A stretch of 64,000 bases of DNA from Benincasa hispida (lineage: Eukaryota > Streptophyta > Magnoliopsida > Cucurbitales > Cucurbitaceae). The translations under genes and the position numbers were made by a program. The DNA lies in assembly GCF_009727055.1 (NCBI RefSeq), contig NC_052350.1:265569-329568 (forward strand), read 5' to 3'. Positions 33,996-46,957 of this stretch are shown one piece after another; the stretch's first letter is position 1; each line of letters begins with the position of its first letter. The notes beneath the pieces are model-generated. The model worked only from the letters and a program-made list of their open reading frames with translations, was not told the origin of the DNA and ran no database searches.

Positions 33996-35280
33996 TGTTT
34001 ATTCGGGTCGAGAATCGATGTCGTTAATTCAACTCCAAATCGAAGCAAAATAAAATTTGTAAATACCAAACTACTTCTATCACTACTAAAACATAGCAAC
34101 AGTAATAAGTCTGAGTCGATCCACAGAGAAGCACGATTGGTTTCGTTGAGTTAATTTTCTAACTATAGTGATAAATGAGGGGTTTTGGTGTGGAAGAGAT
34201 AATATGTGTGAAATTAAAATAAAAGGATAAATACAATCTAGGATAGGGGTCTATCTAATTTCTAGAACAAGAGAGAGTTCCTATGCAATTTCTTTCATTA
34301 ATCACCAATTAATTACACTGAATCTGTCAATCCCTCAACCTATTAGAAATTCTAATAGCCCAATTAGCCAATTTTGATTAAAAATCCAAACCAACATTAA
34401 TTCAGTTTAAAACATTTCCTTCTTAGCGACATACATGTTAAAATTGAAAAGCATTAAGAAAGGGTTTAATTGTTGAGACATACTACAAGCTAGAAAGTCA
34501 TATCTTGTAGCATGATTTATTTGGAAAGATTATACTAGGGTATACATAAGTTTGGCCAAAAAAAAGTCTAGACCCTAAACATGTGATCCTAATACTTGCA
34601 ACTAAATCAATCAATGATGCATAGGCTAGAATGATTTTGCAAACAATAATTTCTTCAAATTAATTTGTTAGAAGAATTTATCAAAACTTCAATAAGATTA
34701 AAACAAATCCAACCAAAGAATTCACAAGATTTTAGTCAAATTAATTAAGAAACCTTCAAGAAATTAAACACATGGCTCTTGTTCAAAGAAACTAGATAGA
34801 GATTACCTTTCAATTCATAGACAAATCTGAGATACACATTCGTTTCATTGATTACAACCCAAAATAAAAAGCGAAACTAACCTAAAGATACCAAAAATTG
34901 AAGGGAATGGACGAAGGAACGAGTTTTACTTCGGCCTCTATCAATTTGGTCTCCAAAATTCGGCATATTTTAACCTAGGATCGAAGAGATATATTTATAG
35001 GAAAAATCGCAGCGTTGCAATGTTGATAACAACATTGCAACACTCATTTGCGTGCGCGCTAACCGTGTCCGTCCGTCAAAGTTCGCAACGTTGCAGCGGT
35101 GCACATTCTGCCTTAGAGCGTTTGTGACAGTACAGTGGCAATTTCGCCTTAGTCCCGTTTGTCTCCGATTTCTTGGTTCTACCTCCTCGATGCATGATAC
35201 CTACAAAATAAGACAATAAACACATAAAATCCGTTAACGAGCCTAAATTAAGCTAAGAATAATAGCTCTTTTTTAGATCT
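33996..35280 (-). mobile_element. Gypsy-like LTR 'D' splitting the Sirevirus zinc knuckle
   Basis: Starts TGTTTATTCGGGTCGAG and ends near TTTTTAGATCT. The phrase GAGTCGATCCACAGAG (34111-34126) is of a kind found near the 3' end of Athila/Tat-type LTRs. The flanks ATAGT and TAACT do not form a clean duplication, so edges are good to a few bases. It contains a perfect 12-bp hairpin with ATAA loop (35014-35041). No coding region. It falls between codons of the gag CCHC motif. Confidence 0.6.
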
Positions 35281-35621
35281 AACTTGTCACACTCTCTGCA
35301 TTTAAAGAACTTTTCTTTTTGAAAATTTAAAGCATCTGACTTGCCAGCTTCCTTCTTACTACTCTGAATTCTGAATTATTTGGGGGAAAGATAACCACCA
35401 TACTTGTTATTCTGAGAAATACCAGACCTCTTTCCAAATCGTTTGAGAACACGATTGAACTATTTTGAAAACAGTGAAATAGATTCAGCAAGGAAATCCT
35501 CAGACTCTCTATCAGGATCAACATGTTCATCTTCAACGAAGGATTATAAAGAAATTCCCTTGTTCTTCTTTTCTATTTTTCCATCCAGAGACATCTCAAA
35601 AGCGAGCAAGGAACCAAATAA
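35281..35621 (-). pseudogene. Sirevirus gag middle part
   Basis: Minus strand: after the B1 insertion the frame reads through the acidic ESEDFLAESISLFSK, then a stop, FNRVLKRFGKRSG, and the first half of the zinc knuckle FFKCRECDKL just before insertion D. Ends of the piece coincide with the AATAA duplication of B1 (35617-35621). Confidence 0.75.
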
Positions 35622-36583
35622 TGATGGAATGTACACATGTGAAACAAAAGAAATAAAGGATCTAAAGTACTCTAATTAAGTTAATTTCAAAGAATAAGCA
35701 TGTAGGTAAAATAACTACAAAGGGATAGAAGAAATACAACTTTTGTAGACTCAAGTCTTCTCCAAATCAGCTCTAATCTCCTCACGAACAGTTCGTAGAC
35801 TACCACGAGAGTCTTCACGACTATTCTTTAGCCTTAGAACGAGATGGTGGATTTGGTGAGTGACTAATTTGGAGAGGAGAAGGCTAAGTATTTGAGAGAA
35901 AATAAGGGTTGAGATTATCAAATAATCTCATAAACTTCCACTTGGCCAAGAAGATTAGAATTCATTAAACTCTTCATTTTAAAAGTCATTTTATGCATAA
36001 CATGCAACTTTGAGTTTGATGAGAATTTGACACTAAAAAATCCACTAACTCAAAGTGGGATTAGTGGAGCAAGTGTCTTCAATTGAAGACAACACTTAGC
36101 AATGCAAATGTTTGCATTTCCCACTCACAATCATTGGATATTTCCACTAACTTGGTCAAAGGTCAAAGTTTGACTCTCAAAGTCCAAATTCAACAATTTT
36201 GACTTTTTGACTTTCAAAGTCAAAAGTCAACATTTTGACTTCCATTGCAATTTTAACCTAGTCAACTATTTTGATTTTTATTGCAATTTTGATCAATTTC
36301 ATTTAATTTTAAAATTAATTCTAATAATTAATTTTAAAATTAAATTAATATTAAATAATTAATTAAATAATTTAATTAATTAATTTAATATTAAATCCAA
36401 CATAATCTCAATCAATATGAATCCCTATTCATAATCTTGATATTTAAATCTTATTTAAATATCTCATATTTTCTTGATCTTTATGTTTAATTCACAATTA
36501 AAAATTAGGTTAAATATATCGTATATATTTAACACTTTGCTCCAAAAACCGAATTCGAACACTTCAAATTCATTCATCAGACT

Positions 36584-39500
36584 TGAAGGAACTCGTTTTA
36601 CAGAGATCCTTGAGCGGAAGCAGATCATCCAAATTTCATTTTGATTGAAAAACTAAATTTGTAGTATATATACAAGATATGCATTCTATATATAAATTAC
36701 AGCATGCTTGAAAGAAGAAAATGATTCAAAAGATAATACCTTTGAAGAACCTTTCTTCTTATTAATCCCTCGAATGGTCAGAAACTCGAACACAATAACC
36801 CTTAAAGACTTTCTTTAAGAACTTCACAAACCAAAACCAAGAAGACACTACCAGGGAGCCTTCGGTATTCTCATGGTGAGAATCCAGGAGTGGTGGGCTC
36901 TGACTATTTTGGTCATGAGGGTTTGTTTTGAGTTTAGAGAACACATAACGTTTTTGTTCACTGTATCGTATAGAAAACTTCAATCGTGTAACCATATTAG
37001 AAAGAAAATAAAAATAATTTCTTTTATTCCTTTTGCCATAAAATCAATTAACCACCCACTAAGCTGGTTGGAGAGAAATTAGGAATTATTATTCAAAATA
37101 ATAAAATTAATATAAATAAATATGATAACTAACTTATCATATCTTATTTATATTAAACTATATGTTATATCTGTTGGGGATGATGCCCTAAACTCTTGTG
37201 TCCTGTAGTTGGTAAACACGATTTTGAACGAATACTTGTGATGTATAATACATGATATTTTCTTCACTACTTGTCTTTAAACATTGGATGTTTTATTTGC
37301 TTTACCACAAACCAATAAACTAAAATTCCTGGTTGTCATTATGTAACTTAAACATGTATGTGGAGACATACAAGTGGATCATGTCTTAAGTAATAACCAA
37401 AATGGTCTGTAGTATATGGATATAGGAGGGAAACCTTATCCTGGTAATGCTACGGATGTGGCCTGCTTTGTAGAATAGTTAAAAGTGTTATGACTTGCTA
37501 CAGATGGTCTAATCCTGATCATTCATGTGGAGACATGCGAGCGGGGACATCCTATACAAAGAGTTTGTATAAGACCTGACCAAAAAGTGTTAACGTCTCG
37601 TTATATAACGCCATTCATGATAGAGACTTCACTTCACTAGGATGACTATAGGTAACATGACCTCAATCCTGAGTGAGTTAGGAATTCCTGCCTTTGAGGG
37701 CGGTCATTTGATTTGCATGGGTGCAAGTGGCCTGATCCTCGACTCAAACCTACCACTTTGGGGATTCGTCTGATTTTGGAGCTAGGAACACAGCTACATA
37801 AGATGAAATTCACTTCTTCCCCGAAGCAAGGGTAAATAGATAGATTGCTCCCTTAAGAGCTGATCCCGGGGCTTGAACGATGTGGCACAACACACCTTCT
37901 CATGGCCCGAGAGGTGTCGACACATAGTAGGACTATGTTGTATTGTTCATTAGAGAGATCAGTGGTACTTAAGAAGTTAGATGTAACTAGAGGGCAAAAC
38001 GGTAAATTTGCCTGGCTGTACTTACGAGCATCTGTGAAGGGTTATCGTACTTTGATTGGTTATATCCGATGGACACAAAAATATATCTGCGGTAAGAAGA
38101 GTTCAGCTGTCAGTCTTTAGTGGAATGTCTGGCAGTTAACGGATGGTGGATCTCGTGGCTAAAGAGTTTAGTCAGCTATTCACGTATCGTCGAAGCTTCG
38201 AGCCATAGGTCCATAAGGTCCCCTTAGTAGCTCAATGGATTCAAGTTGAGAATTAGTTTTTGGGTCAGTTTAAAATGTTCAAATTGACAAGAGGGAGTTC
38301 GATTATATATGTTATGATTGAACTGGTTAATAATATATGATATCATTGACTTTATGTATGAGATACATTAATTTGGAGGAAAATGGATATAAATATGATT
38401 TATATCTAGTGGAGAACAGAACATTATGGTTTATATATGATATTAAACCATAGGTTAATGAATATAATATGATTATATTTATTATTTTAATTTGACAACT
38501 ATAGAATAATTGTACCCGCCGTTTTCTCCGTAACCGTGTGATAGTGGGAAGTTTCATTCAATTTTCGTAATTGAAGAATAAAATGAAAATCGTTTTTATT
38601 TTGCAAGAGATCACGTAATTCGCTCAAGAGTGTATATTGCCTATCGCTTAGCTAACCGAGAGACTATACGATAGCTCAAAGTTGCTTCACAATCGTATAC
38701 ACGCGCGCCACTTTCTAAATGATCGCCTAAGATTTTCTAAACCATCGTCTAGCACCGACCGTTTACTAAATGATCGTCTATACGATCGTAGCTTATTTAC
38801 TACACGATCGTGTACTTTTTTTAAACGATCAAGCATTGTCTATATGATAGACTCAGCCTTCTCCCACTTGCTTGGTCGTTGTATACGATCTTCATATCCC
38901 CTTTCCCTCTACCAAATTCCAACAGAGCCCACACTTTGGGTTCTCACACCGAGAATATTGAGGTGTTCTAAGTGGTGGTGTCATCCCCATTCTTCTATTC
39001 GTGTGGAGGCCGTTCGTGAGTAGACGACCGGTGGTTTTAGTGAACGATTGCTTGGACGTTCTAGCGAGCGTGAGAGCAGTCCCTTGAAGAGAACGAGATT
39101 TGTTTTGGAGAAAGGTTCTTCAACTGTTAATTTTTCTTGTTTTCTTGTTATTTTGTTCAAAGCATGCCGGTAATTTGTTGTGTAATGCATATCTTGTCTG
39201 TTAGAATGCAAATGTGGTAATTTTGTCACAGTGTATTTGGAACGATCCGCTTCCGCTTAGAGGTACTCTTGTGTAAGAGTTCCTTCAATATCAAATATAA
39301 CATATAACCTATAGTCTTAATGTTGTATCAAATACAATATAAATTATAGTTCATTTTCTTTATTTTATGACATTTAATATAAATCATATTTATATTAAAT
39401 TTAATAACTATGAATCACATTCATAGAAAATATATTTGAATCTCATTCAAATATTTATTTTCTCCAAATAAACTATAATGTATCAAATACATTGTAACAA

Positions 39501-40648
39501 TTATATCATATATAATTAAATTCCCTCTTATTAATTTGAATAATTCAAATTACCCAAAAAACTGATTGTCAACTAAATCATTTTGAGTTATCAAGGGGAC
39601 CTTATGGACCTATAGCTTGAAGCTCCAACAATACGTGAATAATTAATTAAACTTTTTAATTACATTATCCACCATCCGTTAATTGCCGAGCACTCCACTA
39701 AATACCAATAGCTGTACTCTTCGCACTACAAATATATTTCCGTCCATTGGATATAACAATTCAACAGTACGATGACCCTTCATAAATTGCTCGTAAGTAC
39801 CGTTGGACCAAATTACCATTTTGCCCCTGTAGTTACATTTAACTCCTTAAGTTCCACTGATCCCTCTAATGAACAATAGATCATAATCCTACTATGACTA
39901 AATCCTTCTCGGGCCAGGAGAGGGTGTGACATTACATTGTTCAAGAATTGGAATCAGCCCTTAAGGGAGCAATTTATCTACTTACCCCTGCTTCGAGGAA
40001 TGAGTGAATTCCATCTTGTGTAGTTGTTTTTCTAGCTCCCCAATTAGACGAATCCCCAAAATGGTAGGATTTGTTGAGTCGGCGATCTGGCCACTCTCAC
40101 CCATACAAATCAAAGGACCTCCCTCATAGGTAGAAGTTCACAACTCACTCAGGATTAAAGTCATGTTACCTATGGTTATTCTGGTGAAATGAAAGTTTCT
40201 ATTATGAATGGTGTAATATAATTAGACTAAACATTTCGTGGTCTGGTCTTATACAAACTCATTTATATAAAATATCCCCGCTCTCATGTCTAATACATGA
40301 ATGATCATGATCAGATCATTTATAGTACTTTACAACAATTGTTACACCTACAAAGCGGACTATACTCGTACTGTCACCAGGATAAGGTATCCAACCTTAT
40401 TCATATACTACAGACCATTTAGGTTATCACTTCAATATGATCCACCTGTATGTCTCCACATACATGTTTAAATACAACGACAACCTTGGATGTTAGTTTA
40501 TTAGTTTGTGATTAATGCAACTAAAATATCACATATTTTATAAACAAAGTGAATAAAAATATCATATATTATTAATCACATAAGAGTTTGTTCATACATG
40601 TTTACAATCTATAGGACCCTACAAGATTTAGGGGCATCAACCCCAACA
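36584..40648 (-). mobile_element. Family-A copia LTR 'A5' in B1, itself split
   Basis: Begins TGAAGGAACTCGTTTTAC and ends GCATCAACCCCAACA. Flanks AGACT (36579-36583) and AAACT (40649-40653) differ at one base. Its two parts, 36584-37171 and 39288-40648, are separated by the opposite-strand solo LTR A4. No coding region. Confidence 0.82.
37172..39287 (+). mobile_element. Family-A copia solo LTR 'A4' inside A5
   Basis: 2116 bp, TGTTGGGGATGATGCCC to GTAAGAGTTCCTTCA, with a perfect duplication ATATC (37167-37171, 39288-39292). It is the cleanest family-A LTR here and a good reference for the others. It is plus-strand while its host A5 is minus-strand. GATCG words recur at 38715-38835. Confidence 0.9.
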
Positions 40649-40912
40649 AAACTGTTCTAAGGTTTAGTCTGATATGAGTTAGTAGGAGAACCTCATAGAC
40701 CTATAGATCATGGGCTCCAACGATCTGAGATTAATCGGCTAAACTCTTTAACCTAATTAACCACCATTCGTTAACTGCCGGGTCACTCCACTAAAGCCCA
40801 ATAGTTGCATTCCTCTCACTGTAGATATATTATGTCCACTCGATATAACCATGATTAGTAAGTTAGCTCTTCACAAGCTATTCATAATAAAGGCTGGGTC
40901 AAAAGCTGTTTT

Positions 40913-42905
40913 TAATGGGATGTATAATCATGCAACGGATGCAAACAAAATCAAAGCACTCTAATTATATTTAATTTGAGTTTTAAAAGCATGTAAACAC
41001 ATGTTCTTCAGAAAAAGGGTTTCAAGAACAACATATGTTTGTTGAATTCCTCCAATTCCAAGCTGCTCCTCATGAATTCTGAGCTTCAAATTTACAGTTA
41101 ACCACTAAAAGATCTTCTCTACTATCCTCAGCCTTGAATTTGAGTGGTGGAACTCAAGATTGAAGTGAAAAGTGAAGGGATTTAGAGAGGGTTTCAACAG
41201 AAACTTTTTCTTGCAACAGTTTTAGAGAAAATTAGCTTCATCATCCTTATCAATCTGAAATTGAAGTGTTTTTATATATCTCATACATGCAGCCACTTTA
41301 GATTTCATATTTGGCCACTTCAATTTGAGGAATTGAGTGGTCTAGGTGTTGGTTTCTTGGTAAAACACATTGGAAATCTCCACTAACAAATGTAATTTTC
41401 AATTTTTCATTTTAATTAATTCAGAATTAATTAATTAAAACAAAATTAAATTTATGAAATTGAATAAAAAATGAAAATTATTTTGATTTTTAATTAATTA
41501 AACAAATTTAATTAATTAAATAATAATTTAATATCAAATATTAAATTAATCAAACACCTAATTTTAAACATGAATCTTATTCATGTAATTAATATTTAAA
41601 TCAATATTTTAAATATTATAAACTCTCCAATTTTGTTTAATTTCGATAAATTAAACGATAGTTATACAAACCTGAAATTAAACAATTCAAACTCAAACCT
41701 TAATTTGCAATTTAAACACTTCAAATTGAAACCCTAAATTCAATTTGAACATTTCAAATCAAAATTCAATTTGAACACTTCAAATTGAAATCATTTCATA
41801 TTCACCTAATTTACTAATCCAAGATGTTCATGTTTTACGAGCTAGTAGAGGGATCTTATGGACCTACAGATCATGAGCTCCAACGATTTGAGATTAATTA
41901 GCTAAATTCTTTAGACCAAATTAATCAATATTTGTTAATTACCGAGTCATACCATTATAGCTCGATAGTTGCACTCTTCTCACTGTAGATATATTTATGT
42001 CCACTTGATCTAACCATAATCAGTAAGTTGACCCTTCACAGGTTGTTCGTAATAATGACTAGGTCAATATGTTTTTTTACCCCCAAAATTACATCTTGCT
42101 TCTTAAGTTCCACTGATCCTCTAATGAACAATTGGTTTGTGATTCAATCACTAAACTGGATCCCTCTCGGGCCAATGAGAGGGTGTGGTCCCTTGTTCAA
42201 GACCTGGATTCAGTACTTAAGAGAATAACCTTTCTCCTATCCCTAAATTAGGTAGACGTGAATTCCATCTTGTACCCTATGTCCCCAGCTATCTACCCAA
42301 TCTTACCCCTGAAATGGGAGGCTTATTGGGTCGGTGCTATTGATTCAACCCTCACCTATGCAATCTTAAACAGTAGTTCATAGTTAGTTCAGAGTTAAAC
42401 AGAAGTTCATAGTTAGCTCAGAATTAAGATCAATGGTTATCTATGTGAAATAGTCAATCTTAAACAGTAAACAACGTTATAAAGTAAAAGTGACTTATTT
42501 CTTGGTCTAATCTTATGCAAACTCACTGCATAAGACGCCCCCACCCCTCATGTCAATACATGAAAAATCAGGATCACATTGTTTATAATACCTTACAACA
42601 AATTATAACACCTACAGAGTGGACCGCATCTGATAGTATTACCAAAATAAGGCACCCAGCCTTATTCGTATACTATAAATCATTTTGGCTATTTACTCGA
42701 ACTTGATCCATCTTGATGTCTCCACATAAAATTCAAGTACTCATGTAATAGCCATGGATCTTAGTTTATTGGATTTAGTCTTTACAAGTGCAATTTACAT
42801 AAAATCAAAAACAATTTTATTGAAGAAATGACTAATAAAATCTTTATTGATAATATAAGATGTTTAATTTTACAAACTGTGAGTTTTAGAACATACAACC
42901 CAACA
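40913..42905 (-). mobile_element. Family-B solo LTR 'B2' inside B1
   Basis: 1993 bp, TAATGGGATGTATAATC (TG changed to TA) to ACAACCCAACA, with a perfect duplication GTTTT (40908-40912, 42906-42910). Family B has thus inserted into a copy of itself, in the same orientation. No coding region. Confidence 0.85.
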
Positions 42906-43164
42906 GTTTTACCCCCAAGATTACATCTTGCTCCTATCCTCTAATGAACAATTGGTTTGTGATCCAATCACTAAACCAGGTCTGTCTCGGGCCAATAAGA
43001 GGGTAGGGCCCCTTGTTTAAGACTCGGAGTCAACACTTAAGGGAACAACCTCTCTACTATCCCTAAAAGTGGATAGGAGTGAATTCCGTCTTGCACCCTA
43101 TGTCTTCAGCTATCTACCCGATCTTATCCCTGAAATGGGAGGCTTATTGAGTCAACGTTGTTGA

Positions 43165-44421
43165 TGTTGGATCGATATGGCAACCCTAGAGGGGGGGAGG
43201 GTGAATAAGATTTAATTAAACTTTTTTTTTCTAAATAACCCAATTAAAATAATTAATACACTTTTTATAAATAATAAAAAAATTCAAATTATGCAACAAA
43301 TAAGATGACAAAAAATGTGATAATTTAATTCTATCAAATTTTAGCAAATAAATAAGAACAAACTAAAACATACAATAAATTGCTTAAATTAATTGCAAAA
43401 ATAAAAAGGAAAGAGTTAGAGAAGAAGACACCATAATTTTTATAGTGGTTTGGTCAAACTCGACCTACTATACTCCCCAAGCGCCTCTTGGAAATTTGAA
43501 TAAAATCTTTCCGACTCTTTCCACGGATTAGAGCCTAACTGTTACACCACCGCTCCTTTTACGGGTTCAAGAGCAAATCCGATCCTTTCCACGGTTTAGG
43601 ATCAAACCGTTACAAATGTTGGAATTTTTGAAGAACACAATACAACTCTCACTAGAGTGGATTTACAAGTTTAAGCACTCAACAAATTTATCATCACAAT
43701 ACAATAACACTCTCTTAAGAATAAGATGAAAAGAAAAGAAAAAAATTGGGAACTTAGAGAGAGCAACAATGGAACTTTTGAGTTTTGAAGGATTATGAAA
43801 TGTAAAATTTTTTTTAGTTTAAAATTTGGAGAGGAAGATGGTTTATATTGAGATGGAAAAATTTTTAAAAACCACAATTAATTTGGACCATTGGATTTTA
43901 GAAAAGAAAAATCAATAGTTGAGATTTTAAATTAAACTAGTCGTTAGATACAAACAAAATATAATATTAAATTCCTTTTCTTTTTAAAGTCAATCCAAAA
44001 ATAAAAAACTAGCCGTTAGACACAAACATAAAATAATATTAAATTTATTTTCCTTTTAAATTTCTTTTTAATTTCAATTTTTTTTATTTTAAATCAATCC
44101 AAAAATCAAAAGTCCAATCTCTTAATGATCCACCATTCAACCAATATGCTGCCACATGTCTACATGGAAATGGTCTGGTTATGCCACGTCATCCACCACG
44201 GTATTTTCTCTATAGACTTGTTTTGGTCATATCGTCTTCGTTTTAGCTCCGATTTGAGTGATTCAAAAGGTGTTGGAATCGCTGTTCCAAGCTCTATGCT
44301 ATGGACATATTAAAACGCTAAGATTTTCAGTAATTAAAAATTGAGTTTGTTATCATCAAAACATTGATTAATTAATTAATTAAAATTAATTAATTTAAGA
44401 TTAAGGGTCAAAAAGCCAATA
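43165..44421 (-). mobile_element. LTR 'C' (solo) inside B1
   Basis: 1257 bp, TGTTGGATCGATATGG to AAAGCCAATA. Flanks GTTGA (43160-43164) and GTTAA (44422-44426) differ at one base. Near the left end it has CAACCCTAGAGGGGGGG followed by GGGTGAATAAG, and later a CTCCCCAAGCGCCTCTTGG stretch; these resemble plant copia LTRs I have seen, but the lineage is unassigned. The frame 43671-43877 is probably chance. Confidence 0.75.
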
Positions 44422-44952
44422 GTTAAGTCAACCCTCACCCATGTAAATCTAAGGATAATCCTGAATAAATAGGAGTTCATAGTTAGCTTAGGATTAAGGT
44501 CAAGTTACCTAGGTCATCGCTTTGAAATCGTCAGTTTTAAACAATAAACAACGTTATAAAGTAAGAGTGACTTATTTCTTGATCTGATTTTATGCAAACT
44601 CATTGCATAGGATGCTATCTCGTTTGTAGACTACACGACAAATTGTAACAACTACATAGTAGGTCACATCCGATAGTGTTACCAGAATAAGGCACCCGAC
44701 CTTATTCATATACTATAGACTGTTAGCTATTTACTCAAACTTGATCCATCTTTATATCGCCACATAAAGTTCAAGTATTCATATAATAGCCATAGATCTT
44801 TAGTTTATAGGATTTAGGTTATTTCTAAAACAAAATGAGCAATTCATACATTCAATAAGAACTTTTTGAATAAAACCTCAATAACATCTTTATTGATAAC
44901 AGAATAAGTTTATTGTTTACAAACCACGAGTCTTAGGACATAAAACCCAATA

Positions 44953-45214
44953 AATAATTCATCTATTTTCAACTTTGTTACATCTTGAGCTTCCTCAATG
45001 GCAGTAACTTTCATGTCAAATTTCTTAGATAAAGACCTAAGCATCTTCCAAACAAATCTTTCTTCTGAAATATTCTCACACAAAGCAAACGACTCATTTG
45101 TAATGTCCTCCAAACATTGAATTCAGTAATTGATTCTTCATCATACATTTTAAGATTTTCAAACTTCAAAGTCAATAATTGCAACCTCGACATTTTAACT
45201 TTTGAAGTTCCTTC
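44953..45214 (-). pseudogene. Sirevirus gag piece (UBN2-like region)
   Basis: Minus-strand frames read MSRLQLLTLKFENLKMYDEE, ITEFNV and, after a shift, KMLRSLSKKFDMKVTAIEEA and KIDELFIG. This is the central copia gag domain. It is bounded by the A3 insertion on the right (CCTTC, 45210-45214) and by B1 on the left (AATAA, 44953-44957). Confidence 0.8.
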
Positions 45215-45395
45215 TGTTAGGGTTAATGCCCTAAATCTCGTGGTTTCGTGGTTTATAAATTTATTTGTATAAACATATTATTTATTTAATAAAATAATTT
45301 GTTATTTTATTTGAAATTTAGTTGCATTAACCCAAAACCAATAAACTAAGATACAAAGTTATTTGATGAAGCTTAAATATGTATGTGGAGATATA

Positions 45396-46944
45396 TGTTC
45401 GTTGCTATCGTGATTCGAGCTAGGAGTGTATTGTATAAAATAAATTGGAAAAATAAGTTCTATGTATGAATCATGCATTTGATGCGTTGATGCGTTGATG
45501 TATTCGTAACGCGTTGGTGCGTTATTGTGCAATAGAACACACGACACTCCTTCTATTGACGTTCAAGTTTTCCTAAATCAGACCCAAGTATAAATCCAAT
45601 TTAGGTTCCTGGTAAGTCCAGGGTCGAACTCAGGGATTCAGATTAAGCTAATGCAGACCTTGCATTGTAGCTGTTGTAAGGGTTTCCTAAATGTATGAAG
45701 AAATGTGTTATTTACACTAAGGTTCTGTGTGTGCGCAAGAAGATACAAACGGGTTGAGTAGAGAATAATGAATCGTGTGGAAATGGATTTTAATGCAAGT
45801 GGTATGCATCCATCTAAGATGAATGTACACGAACTAGAATGTAATGTGAATGAGATGGATTGCTTATCTTTGTTTATGCGTTAAACTCTTACTCGACACT
45901 TTTCAGCGCGAATAACATACAAAACCTATCTCTAGGATGCATGTGTCAAACATATAATGCAATAAACACCAGTAAGTCTATCTCTAGATATACTAGGTGT
46001 TCTACTTGATGTTGGCTTATTTATTCTCTCGAATAGTCTAAGCTAAAGATGCTTTTACTAATTGATCAAGTTGGCTTAAGAGTTTGAAATGAAATTTTGC
46101 ATGAAGTATAGATGCATTCAACATAAACAAGAAATAAACAATGGCAAAGTGTGATAGATCAAATATATGAATTTATAAAGAAGCAGATTGTCTTTACAAA
46201 AGCAATACTTAATCAGATGAAAGAATGAAAACGATAAATAAGATGAAAGGAACTGAGTCAAGCCGCAAAGTACAATCTCTTGTATCCCTTTGGCTCAATT
46301 CTAGTTGTGTACAATCACTTGTATAAGAGTTGGACGAAGTGTCTCTCTCAAGCTTGGCTTCCTTCGCTCCTTGATCAGCAGTGATGGTGGTTCTCTTCCC
46401 TTCTACTCTTCTTGGCACCATAACATAGCTCTAAAGAACTAAAACTACGACTAAGCTAATATTGAGAGTAAGAACTTGAAATTTTCTGTGTACTTCGAAC
46501 TTTGGAGGGATTTCATCTATTTATAGGCGTTGGTCATCTCTAGCTTGGTGATGGGCAGCATTAAAGTCCATGCCCTGGTCAGCCGCCTGACACTCAAAAG
46601 CTTTTCAAACGCCGCCTGTTACAGGTGCCCATGCTTGCAAGTAGTGATTTGACACAAACAGCCTAAATCGATGAATCTTCCTTGCGTTGAATCCCTCCGA
46701 CTCATGGCTCATGCGTTAGAACTTGCCTGCGACATTTTTTATTCATGCGTTAGCCTCTTGTTTAAATCCTGCAATACAATGCGTTAGTGTCGCAGTACTT
46801 TAGTAATAAACATTCTTTTGCATAAGTTTGCTAATGTTTGAGTAATTCCATGCGTTTCTTCTAAAAATAAGGAGAATTTATCATTAAAAACCTTAGTTGT
46901 TCCAACTTAAGAGCCAAAATAACTTGTATTTCTACAAGTTATCA
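45396..46944 (-). repeat. Athila 3' LTR
   Basis: 1549 bp, TGTTCGTTGCTATCG to TACAAGTTATCA on the plus strand. The right end (LTR start on the minus strand) is a 10-bp hairpin with a GAAA loop (46919-46942). It holds the phrase AAGTCCAGGGTCGAACTCAGG (45616-45636, near the LTR's 3' end) and many ATGCGTT words. Frame 46209-46421 is chance. Confidence 0.88.
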
Positions 46945-46957
46945 CCACCATCAAATT
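46945..46957 (-). other. Athila polypurine tract
   Basis: Minus strand AAATTTGATGGTGG abuts the LTR start TGATAAC. A plus-strand GTCCTCAAGCATTCC phrase follows at 46969-46983, a usual neighbour of this site in Athila-type elements. Confidence 0.65.

Larger units (their letters stand above)
35622..44952 (-). mobile_element. Family-B LTR 'B1' in Sirevirus gag, with nested LTRs
   Basis: Begins TGATGGAATGTACAC and ends AAAACCCAATA, with a perfect target duplication AATAA (35617-35621, 44953-44957). Its own sequence is 35622-36583, 40649-40912, 42906-43164 and 44422-44952, about 2 kb: a solo LTR. Insertions within it: family-A LTR (36584-40648), a second family-B LTR (40913-42905) and an LTR of another family (43165-44421). 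Confidence 0.85.
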
